In this document: positions 58,246-64,000 of the stretch, in pieces
Layout: each line of letters opens with the position of its first letter
Position numbering within the stretch: the stretch's first letter is position 1
Assembly (NCBI GenBank): GCA_963841065.1
Contig: CAWJBI010000020.1
Coordinates: forward strand, 107,361-171,360
DNA from: M0108 sp963841065
Lineage (GTDB): Bacteria > Pseudomonadota > Gammaproteobacteria > Chromatiales > Chromatiaceae
Direction of reading: 5' to 3'
DNA length: 64,000 nucleotides
Made by a program: the position numbers and the translations under genes
The notes under the pieces: generated by a model
What the model was told of the DNA's origin: nothing
The model's database searches: none
The model's input: only the letters and a program-made list of their open reading frames with translations

Positions 58246-58977
58246 ATGAAAATCAAGCCTAACAGCCACCGCTACTTTTCATGCGCACTGTTCATTCAGC
58301 TACTTGCATGCATTTTGCTGTCTGGGCTGGCTGGCTGTGCGAGCCTGTCCGGTACGGAAGGCTCTTCTGCGCCTGTTGTCGCTGTTTTGGTCAACCGCAC
58401 GTGGGTGGAGCAGGATCCGCGAGGGTTCGCCTGGGAAGTATCAAAGGACGAACAGGCCATGGAGGAGCAGTTCGCAGCCTGCGTCAGCCAAGCGGCATCC
58501 TCAATGGATGTTCCCGTTCGAGTAATCACCGGCACTCAATTCCGTGCCCAGGCTTTCCCTGATCTCGATCCGCGAGCCGCCCCTCGCGGCAAGGAAGCGT
58601 TGCGTTCACTGATTCCAGATCGGAGATTCCGCAAGCGTATCGAGGCTGCCGGCATTGGCTACCTTGCAATAGTGGGCGGTGAAACCCTTACGTCGGAGAC
58701 AAAGGGTAGAATCGGATGCTTTGCCGGGTATGGAGGCGGTGGCTGCATTGGCATTTTGTGGTGGGACCACGAGTCACATCTGTCTGCCTTGGTTGTCGAT
58801 ATGCGTAGCGGGTCAGAACGGCTGAAGGAAGGGGTCGATGCAGCAGGGACCTCATGGTTCGGAATTTTGGCCGCCTTCCCGCTCGCGGCGCCTTCTCTCC
58901 ATGAAACAAAAGGGTGTGAACGCTTCGGCAATGCAGTTGCCTCGGCTTTAGTGGAAATGCATCGCCAAGGAGAATAA
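58246..58977 (+). CDS. Lipoprotein of unknown function
   Basis: The protein has 243 residues with a type II signal: LLACILLSGLAGCASLSG, with the lipobox LAGC near residue 31. The mature part contains VVAVLVNRTWVEQDP, MEEQFAACVSQAAS, VRVITGTQFRAQAFPDLDPRAAP and RKRIEAAGIGYLAIVGGET. The Gly-rich GCFAGYGGGGCIGILWWDHES segment and WFGILAAFPLAAPSLHETKGCERFGNAV follow. Four cysteines follow the lipid cysteine. No known domain was recognised. It lies 3 bases upstream of the next lipoprotein gene and begins a four-gene run of lipoproteins on the plus strand, presumably one operon. Confidence 0.75.
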   Translation: MKIKPNSHRYFSCALFIQLLACILLSGLAGCASLSGTEGSSAPVVAVLVNRTWVEQDPRGFAWEVSKDEQAMEEQFAACVSQAASSMDVPVRVITGTQFRAQAFPDLDPRAAPRGKEALRSLIPDRRFRKRIEAAGIGYLAIVGGETLTSETKGRIGCFAGYGGGGCIGILWWDHESHLSALVVDMRSGSERLKEGVDAAGTSWFGILAAFPLAAPSLHETKGCERFGNAVASALVEMHRQGE

Positions 58978-58980
58978 ATC

Positions 58981-59457
58981 TTGGGACAAGCACGGAACAT
59001 CCTGACTGGAATGATCTCAAATCGCCAACCCTTCATTCGCCTGGGGGGATGGAAATACCGGTTTGCGCTGATTTGCGTGATGGCCCTTACCGCCTGCGCG
59101 GAAACGCCCCAGCGCGTTTCAACGGCCGAGGCATTCCGTGACACCCAACTCCTGGAGACCCAACTCAAGAAAGGGGTCTCCACGATGGAGGACGTCAAGC
59201 GGGTCCTGGGCGAACCGACCGGTTCCGGAGCCGTGTTCCTGCCCAGCGTCCAGCAAAGTCCACAGGAGATTTGGTTCTATCAGGATATCGAAATCACGGA
59301 CTTCAAGGCATCGCAGGGGCAATTTGACATCAAAATCCGACAGCAAATTCTGGTGGTGTTTGTTCGCGACCGGCTTTTTGATGGGTTTATGTGGTTTTCA
59401 AACACGGACGCGGCAACAGGCTGGATCAAAGAACTCAGCTTGCGCGGCAAGGGGTGA
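58981..59457 (+). CDS. BamE-like lipoprotein, paralog 1
   Basis: The protein has 158 residues. The TTG at 58981, preceded by AAGGAG, is the likely start; the ATG at 59011 is an alternative. The lipobox is LTAC in FALICVMALTACAE. The mature domain has the SmpA/OmlA (BamE) pattern LKKGVSTMEDVKRVLGEPTGSG, then EIWFYQDIEIT, a strand ILVVFVRDRLFDGFMWF and a short tail. BamE-like folds bind partner outer-membrane proteins. Two further paralogs follow immediately. Confidence 0.78.
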   Translation: MGQARNILTGMISNRQPFIRLGGWKYRFALICVMALTACAETPQRVSTAEAFRDTQLLETQLKKGVSTMEDVKRVLGEPTGSGAVFLPSVQQSPQEIWFYQDIEITDFKASQGQFDIKIRQQILVVFVRDRLFDGFMWFSNTDAATGWIKELSLRGKG

Positions 59458-59459
59458 CG

Positions 59460-59831
59460 ATGAAGTCGGACTCGTTTTATGCAGTATTGCTGATCGCGTC
59501 CCTGGCGTTGGGAGGGCTTCAAGGATGCGCCACACGCATGGAAATAGGCGCGCCGCCACGGCTGGACCGGCTGGCGCAATTGACCCCTAATGTATCAACC
59601 AGGAATGATGTCCTGCTCACCCTTGGCGAGCCGCGCGGCTATGGCGCCGCACGGCTGGATCCCGGTTTCAAGCAGCAGCGCGTTTGGCTCTACGAATATA
59701 GTGTCAGCGAAGGCAAGAATGTCCAGATCTCGATGCTGCTGGTTTTCTTCTCCGGGGATGCCTATGACGGTTACATGTGGTTCACTGATGCGTCAATATT
59801 TAAAGAGTATCAGGGGGACAAGGGGCGATGA
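59460..59831 (+). CDS. BamE-like lipoprotein, paralog 2
   Basis: The protein has 123 residues starting MKSDSFYAVLLIASLALGG, with lipobox LQGC. The mature domain carries VSTRNDVLLTLGEPRGYGAARLDPG, RVWLYEYSVSEG and LLVFFSGDAYDGYMWFTD, clearly homologous to both neighbours. It starts 2 bases after the previous stop and its stop overlaps the next start (ATGA), so the three are translationally coupled. Confidence 0.78.
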   Translation: MKSDSFYAVLLIASLALGGLQGCATRMEIGAPPRLDRLAQLTPNVSTRNDVLLTLGEPRGYGAARLDPGFKQQRVWLYEYSVSEGKNVQISMLLVFFSGDAYDGYMWFTDASIFKEYQGDKGR

Positions 59832-60208
59832 GAACACTTAATCCCTTACCGGCAGTTCTGCTTGCCTTATCCCTAACTACGGCATTGCTTCCGGGTTGCG
59901 GGGCGATGAAGGTACGCGCCGGAACGCCCGTTTCGCCGTCATTGCTCGAGTCCAAATTAACGGTCGGGAAGTCGACCGCAGAGGATGTTCGCCAGGTGCT
60001 TGGGGAACCCGTTGGTATGGGACGCGAGTTTCTGCCATTCCATACCCAGCCACGCACTGTATGGTCTTATCACTTTGAGGAGGGCCAGGCCTCTTTCAGC
60101 GGCGGCGGAGATACTCGCCGCGTTTTTGTCTGGGTATTTCTTACCGATGCAGGCTACGACGGCTACCTTTGGGTCTCTAGTTTTCCAGCCGACCGCATAG
60201 CGCCCTGA
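59828..60208 (+). CDS. BamE-like lipoprotein, paralog 3
   Basis: The protein has 126 residues starting MRTLNPLPAVLLALSLTTALLPGCG, with the lipobox ending in GC. The mature domain has LTVGKSTAEDVRQVLGEPVGMGREFLP, RTVWSYHFEEGQ and VFVWVFLTDAGYDGYLWV. The last residues (SSFPADRIAP) may be affected by the group II intron remnant that begins at about 60210 on the opposite strand, because the other paralogs extend only slightly further. The fold matches the two genes upstream. Confidence 0.75.
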   Translation: MRTLNPLPAVLLALSLTTALLPGCGAMKVRAGTPVSPSLLESKLTVGKSTAEDVRQVLGEPVGMGREFLPFHTQPRTVWSYHFEEGQASFSGGGDTRRVFVWVFLTDAGYDGYLWVSSFPADRIAP

Positions 60209-60209
60209 A

Positions 60210-60941
60210 TTCGATGGCAATGGTTCTGCCGCCACACACACGCATGTCAAGACCCACTACATAGTCGTCCTTCCTAACCCCGTCGACTCCGGGCGCCTTG
60301 CGTCCGTCCTGGCGCTCGAAGCTTTCGCGCAGCCCCTCCGGGTCAAACAGCATGCCCATCAGGGACGTAAACCGCGTGTGCGGTTCCGCGCGCGCCTTCA
60401 GTGTGAAACGCTCAAGCTTGCTGGTCACGGTCAGAGTCCTCTCGGTGTAGGGCCGTGTTTCACTCTCGCGCTGTCTCAAACCGCCACCCCTTTGCTCCGC
60501 CCGCATTACCGGGTGTCAACGCTACTATGGGTGGCTCCGACTTCCGCGCACCACCGCCCGTGTCCTCGCTCTTACACTTGTTCACGGGTGCCCGCCTCCA
60601 GCGGACCGACGCTCGGATCTCCCTGGTTACCGCGTATTCTCAATGTCAGGCTCGACACGGCCTCGGACCCCGGGGAGTACCAGCGCCGCTCGCCATCGCG
60701 CAGCGCCGGTTGTTGCCTACCGGAGGGACAAAACCGTCGGCACTCACCAACCAAATTTTTCGGGGCTCAACACCTTCAAGGTCGGCTCCACCCGTTACCT
60801 TTGCACCTCGCCTGCTTTCGTGCCTACGCATCGACTCGCCTGTTACCAGCCGCGCCGCAAGGCTCGATACTGGGCTCGTGGCTAGCGATTACCCAGGCGG
60901 GATTCCCACCCGCTAGAACACGCGACCTTGCCAGGCCGCAC
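60210..60941 (-). mobile_element. Group II intron, 5' remnant with truncated maturase
   Basis: On the minus strand a GTGCGGCC at 60941 fits the GUGYG 5' end of group II introns. About 500 nt of domain I-like sequence follows, including GGGTAATCGCTAGCCACGAG, GGCACGAAAGCAGG, CCGAAAAATTTGG, and GGAGGCGGGCACCCGTGAAC. The maturase frame starts with GTG at 60428: SKLERFTLKARAEPHTRFTSL, then KAPGVDGVRKDDY, the N-terminal RT0/RT1 region. It loses similarity near 60250 and ends at 60177. The reverse-transcriptase core, maturase domain and RNA domains V-VI are missing. The plus-strand open frames across this region are chance readings of the intron RNA. Confidence 0.82.
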
Positions 60942-60960
60942 TGTCCCCGGAATTGCCCGG

Positions 60961-61054
60961 GCCTTGCCACGCCCTCCCTGCGATGCTAGGTTAGCCTTGC
61001 TTCAGCCGCCCGTGCGGTTGAACTTCCTATCCGCCGGTTGAACTTCCTATCCGC
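60961..61054. repeat. IS91-type end with a 20-bp tandem duplication
   Basis: Read on the minus strand, GGAAGTTCAACCGCACGGGC (61027 downward) continues to AGCATCGCAGGGAGGGCGTG, matching the end sequence at 3216-3310. The outermost 20 bases (CGGTTGAACTTCCTATCCGC) are present twice in tandem, 61015-61034 and 61035-61054. No transposase is attached. The group II intron remnant begins 20 bases inside. Confidence 0.7.
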
Positions 61055-61218
61055 AGCCATTCCGGCAGCGTCGAAGCCGGCGCGCGCCGGAGACGCGCTA
61101 TGCCAGTAGCCGCGCGGACCGTGGCGCACCGCGCGTAGCGGAAACGCACCACTGAAACATCACGTTCATATCGGCGGGCGCATATTTAGGCGACATTCCG
61201 GCTGCAGGAGGACAGGTG

Positions 61219-62208
61219 ATGCACCTCAATAACTTCAAACATGAATCGCTATTGCTGTTATCGCTAATTTGTCTGTGCGTTTCCGCACATTCGCAAAATG
61301 CCGCCGTGCCCGCGCAGCCGGCCGCTGATCGCGCCGTGGATATTGCAGCACCTGCCAATGCAGCCGAAGAACGCACCCTACTGCGTGCCCAGGTGCTACT
61401 CGACCGCGCCCATTTTTCCTCGGGCGAAATCGACGGCCTTGCCGGCCGCAACCTGAAGAAGGCACTGGCTGGCTTCCAGCGCAGCAGGAACATCGACGAC
61501 GATGGTCGCCTCGGCCCGGACACCTGGGCCGAACTCGAGCGCGACGCAGTGCCGACGCTGGTCGAGTACACCCTGCTCGAGGCCGACGTCAAAGGCCCGT
61601 TCGTGGAACTGCCAACGGATCTGTTCGAGCGGGCAGCGCTGCCGGCACTCGGGTACACCACGGTCGACGAAGCCCTGGGCGAACGCTTCCACGCCAATCC
61701 GGCGCTGTTGCGCAAGCTGAATCCCGGCAAACAGCTGGACCTCGCCGGCACGCTGATCCAGGTCCCCAACGTGATCGACGCGGCGGCTCCGACGGGCGCC
61801 ACCCAGGTGATCGTCGACCGCTCCGAGCGCACCCTGATGCTGGTGGACGCGCAGGATGTAGTGATCGCGCAGTTCCCGGCATCCACCGGCAGCAAGCACG
61901 ACCCGCTACCGGTTGGCGAGTGGAAAGTCGACAGCGTGTCGGTCAATCCGGTCTTCTATTACAACCCGGAGCTGTTCTGGGACGCCGACCCCACGCACAC
62001 CAAGGCTAAGCTGCAGCCCGGGCCCAACAACCCCGTTGGACTCGTGTGGATAGACCTGTCGAAGGAGCATTACGGCATCCACGGCACACCGGAACCCTCG
62101 CGCGTCGGCAAGACCGAGTCGCATGGGTGCATCCGCGTGACCAACTGGACTGCGCTGCTGCTGTCCGAGGCGGTGAGCAACAACATGCCGGTGGTGTTGC
62201 GTGAGTAA
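61219..62208 (+). CDS. L,D-transpeptidase (YkuD) with N-terminal peptidoglycan-binding domain
   Basis: The protein has 329 residues starting MHLNNFKHESLLLLSLICLCVSAHSQ, a signal peptide. The peptidoglycan-binding domain lies at about 55-110 (LLRAQVLLDRAHFSSGEIDGLAGRNLKKALAGFQ). A LysM-like or linker region follows (FHANPALLRKLNPGKQLDLAGTLIQVPN). The YkuD catalytic domain lies at about 195-328 (VIVDRSERTLMLVDAQ, LPVGEWKVDSV, HYGIHGTPEPSRVGKTESHGCIRVTNW), with the catalytic cysteine in SHGCIR. It makes 3-3 cross-links or anchors proteins to peptidoglycan. The M23 peptidase gene follows by 24 bases, so the two probably act together in wall remodelling. Confidence 0.92.
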   Translation: MHLNNFKHESLLLLSLICLCVSAHSQNAAVPAQPAADRAVDIAAPANAAEERTLLRAQVLLDRAHFSSGEIDGLAGRNLKKALAGFQRSRNIDDDGRLGPDTWAELERDAVPTLVEYTLLEADVKGPFVELPTDLFERAALPALGYTTVDEALGERFHANPALLRKLNPGKQLDLAGTLIQVPNVIDAAAPTGATQVIVDRSERTLMLVDAQDVVIAQFPASTGSKHDPLPVGEWKVDSVSVNPVFYYNPELFWDADPTHTKAKLQPGPNNPVGLVWIDLSKEHYGIHGTPEPSRVGKTESHGCIRVTNWTALLLSEAVSNNMPVVLRE

Positions 62209-62232
62209 GCGGCCGGTGCGCAAGCGGGCCGC

Positions 62233-62967
62233 ATGAAGAGTCTGATGACCTTCCTCGCGGGCATCGTGTGCGGCGTGGTGGCCATGGGCTACCTGTGGCT
62301 GAATCCACAACGGCTGGCGCGGGTGCTGCCTTACGAGAGCGAAAAAAGCGGCGCGCCTGCCGTTGTCGACGGGTCGCTGCCGCCGCAACGGCAAGCACCC
62401 GAAGCCGCACCTGCGACCCCGCAACAGATGGCGGTCATCGAAGAAACCGCATCACCGAGCAGCGCGGAACCGTTGCAACTGGACGAGTCCTCGGCGCCGG
62501 AGGTGACGACGCAGACGCCGCCGATGCTGAGGCGCAAACTCGGCCTGCTGATTCCCGTATCCGGCGTGACCGCAGCGCAGCTCAGCGACACCTACACCGA
62601 TGCCCGCTGTCAGGGTCGCAGCCACGACGCCATCGACATCATGGCGCCGACCGGCACACCGGTGGTTGCGGTCGACGACGGCGTCATCGTCAAACTGTTC
62701 ACCAGCAAACCGGGCGGACTGACCATCTACCAGTTCGACGACGACGCCGAAGTGGCCTACTACTACGCCCATCTCGACGGCTACGCCGACGGCCTGAGCG
62801 AGGGCCAGACGGTCGCGCGCGGCGATGTGATCGGCTACGTCGGATTCACCGGCAACGCCAATCCGGACGGGCCGCACCTGCATTTCGCCATTTTCCTCCT
62901 CGGCCCCGAAAAGAACTGGTGGCAGGGCACGGCGATCAATCCTTACTGTCACCTGGTCGGAGACTGA
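62233..62967 (+). CDS. M23-family peptidoglycan endopeptidase
   Basis: The protein has 244 residues with an N-terminal membrane anchor (MKSLMTFLAGIVCGVVAMGYLWL). A disordered Pro/Ala/Glu linker occupies about 40-95. The LytM/M23 domain has the metal ligands in RSHDAIDIMAPTGTPVVAV (H and D) and GPHLHFAIF (HxH), plus the conserved YAHLDGYADGLSEGQTVARGDVIGYVG. Key zinc ligands are present, so an active endopeptidase is expected. It is coupled with the upstream L,D-transpeptidase. Confidence 0.92.
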   Translation: MKSLMTFLAGIVCGVVAMGYLWLNPQRLARVLPYESEKSGAPAVVDGSLPPQRQAPEAAPATPQQMAVIEETASPSSAEPLQLDESSAPEVTTQTPPMLRRKLGLLIPVSGVTAAQLSDTYTDARCQGRSHDAIDIMAPTGTPVVAVDDGVIVKLFTSKPGGLTIYQFDDDAEVAYYYAHLDGYADGLSEGQTVARGDVIGYVGFTGNANPDGPHLHFAIFLLGPEKNWWQGTAINPYCHLVGD

Positions 62968-62996
62968 CGCAGGATCTGTGAGAGTCCCGGTCGCCC

Positions 62997-63039
62997 CTGT
63001 CGGGAATTCCGGGAATTCCGGGACAGTTTACCTAATCCC
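62997..63039. repeat. Left flanking palindromic sequence of REP-associated transposase
   Basis: CTGTC...GACAG borders the internal GGGAATTCC repeat, given twice (GGGAATTCCGGGAATTCC). It is followed by GTTTACCTAATCCC (63026-63039), which overlaps the end of the transposase gene and is inverted relative to 63803-63818. Confidence 0.65.
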
Positions 63040-63736
63040 GTTCCAGCAGCTCAAAGAGGTCCCGGGTGTGAGAGTCTCGTCGCGGTGGCTTCGGCCCTGG
63101 CTTTTGTCGCTTGAGATGGCGCCCGAGGCGTTGCTCCAGAGCTTCGACAAAGGAATCCGGACCGAGCGGGCGGCCGGTGCTGGTATGCGCGTGCAGCACG
63201 TCGGCGATGTCCGGGGCGTCGGGCTCGCCGATGAAGCGAGCCCAATCGGATACCAGCTCCAACAGCGGACGCACGCTGACGAGCTCATCGTCCGCTCCGG
63301 CCAGATGGGCCCGGGCGCTCGACCACGGCCAGTCCTCCGGCCGTGCACAGAGCCGCGCACGGACGGGATTGAGCTCCACATACCTGGCAGCGGCGATGAG
63401 ATGCCGCTCATCCATCACGAACGAGTGAAAACGCTCCTGCCAAAGGTGCCCTCGCCAGCCTTCCCGGAAATTGATCATGCGCGTGTAGCGACGATGAGCC
63501 TCGCCCAGCGCGTCACGCAAACCGAGCTCATCGCCCGGCACCAGGATCAGGTGCACATGATTCGGCATGAGGCAGTAGACAAGAACCTGCGTGCCACACG
63601 CCCGACAGGACGTCGACAGCAATCGCCGATATTCGGCGTAGTCCTCATCCCCAAAAAAGGTTCGCTGGCGCCGATTACCGCGCTGGGTCACATGATGTGG
63701 AAGCCCTGGGACAACCACCCTTGGAAGTCTCGCCAT
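63032..63736 (-). mobile_element. REP-associated tyrosine transposase (RayT/TnpA_REP)
   Basis: The protein has 234 residues starting MARLPRVVVPGLPHHVTQRGNRRQRTFF. The Y1 HUH nuclease domain has VYCLMPNHVHLILVP (HUH motif HVH), RYTRMINFREGWRGHLWQERFHS and a tyrosine in AARYVELNPVRAR, the catalytic residue of this group. The C-terminal extension (DWPWSSARAHLAG, then LFELLERD) is typical. It is a single-domain, domesticated-type transposase that moves or maintains REP-like hairpins. It is intact and flanked by inverted GTTTACYTWA-type sequences. Confidence 0.92.
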
Positions 63737-63802
63737 CGGTCGGCCGATCCCTCGTCACACAAACCCAGTTCGTGTTCTAACCCATCCAAAGCATCTCGTC
63801 TA

Positions 63803-63818
63803 GGGAACTAAAGTAAAC
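63803..63818. repeat. Right flanking inverted sequence of REP-associated transposase
   Basis: GGGAACTAAAGTAAAC is the approximate inverted complement of GTTTACCTAATCCC at 63026-63039, placing the transposase between inverted flanks 790 bp apart. Confidence 0.6.
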
Positions 63819-63940
63819 GGAGAGTAAGCCGGGTCCTCACCGACGGTTAGGCAGATGTTCGTGTTCTCTGTTTGCCGCCTGGTTTCCCGGCGGTGCCACA
63901 ATATCTCTGCCATACGACGGTTCGTTCCCGGCTCCTCGCA

Positions 63941-63973
63941 GAACCGGACTTGGAGTGTTACACCATCCGGCTC
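63941..63973 (-). ncRNA. Group II intron domain V (3' end of an intron continuing off the right edge)
   Basis: On the minus strand, GAGCCGGATGGTGTAACACT followed by CCAAGTCCGGTTC folds as the 33-34-nt domain V hairpin. It has the invariant AGC near the 5' side, a GTAA (GNRA) tetraloop, and a distal stem closed by GAGCCGGA/TCCGGTTC. Sequence from 63940 down to about 63825 would hold domain VI and the 3' splice site. The maturase and 5' parts would lie beyond base 64000. It cannot belong to the 60210-60941 remnant, because the order is wrong for a minus-strand intron. Confidence 0.75.
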
Positions 63974-64000
63974 CCAGCTTGAGTCTTCCACCAAGGAACG

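Noticed and set aside
60378..60989. 203-codon plus-strand frame, rich in Pro/Arg/Ser
   Set aside because: It lies over the structured RNA part of the group II intron remnant; such frames are frequent false gene calls.
60210..63973. The two group II intron pieces as halves of one intron
   Set aside because: Both are on the minus strand, but the 3' domain V lies at higher coordinates than the 5' half, so the order is wrong for one intron.

Overview
The window is GC-rich DNA from a gammaproteobacterium, most likely a purple sulfur bacterium or close relative (Chromatiaceae/Chromatiales). This is inferred from gene content: two glycine/tyrosine-rich secreted proteins resembling sulfur globule proteins, a DUF3141 (PHA-synthase-like)-Pta-AckA-FabI cluster, a torF-glnK-amtB nitrogen operon, ubiK-comM-yheS, pilU and a complete moxR-bat operon. 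I saw no rRNA, tRNA or CRISPR array.

Layout. (a) 1-13.4 kb is accessory and eroded. It holds remnants of IS1634-like and IS91-like elements, a PhoU-like DUF47 gene cut off at an IS91-type end, and a set of exported proteins: two large proteins of unknown function, a coiled-coil/beta protein, and a von Willebrand A protein with repeated beta modules. Several of these reading frames are broken by single-base indels. (b) 13.5-21.8 kb is a minus-strand operon: moxR, DUF58, DUF4381, batA, batB, batC, batD. (c) 22.2-24.1 kb carries typA/bipA. (d) 24.3-31.2 kb is a low-GC island with four glycosyltransferase genes on the minus strand, two of them fusions, followed by an IS5-family transposase and an IS91 remnant. 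(e) 33-36 kb is torF-glnK-amtB, with a good sigma-54 promoter and two NtrC-like boxes upstream. (f) 36-48.4 kb is housekeeping: ubiK, comM, yheS, an orphan DUF1778 antitoxin, pabB-pabC, a K+ channel, an IS3 scrap, a WYL regulator, pilU and a glgP broken by about ten indels. (g) 48.4-57.6 kb holds a sulfur-globule-like protein, an unknown exported protein, a truncated fabI, ackA, pta, DUF3141, a small K+ channel and a SulP transporter. (h) 57.7-64 kb holds an IS91 fragment, a lipoprotein gene plus three tandem BamE-like lipoprotein paralogs, a 5' group II intron remnant, an L,D-transpeptidase, an M23 peptidase, a REP-associated transposase with inverted flanks, and a group II intron domain V at the right edge.

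Two themes stand out. First, one IS91-like family has left at least four transposase fragments plus isolated ends, and it borders most of the damaged genes. Second, single-base indels are concentrated at 5.3-8.5 kb and 46.7-48.1 kb while neighbouring genes are intact. This could be local sequencing error or very recent decay, and the sequence alone cannot decide. Function calls for the eroded genes describe the ancestral product.
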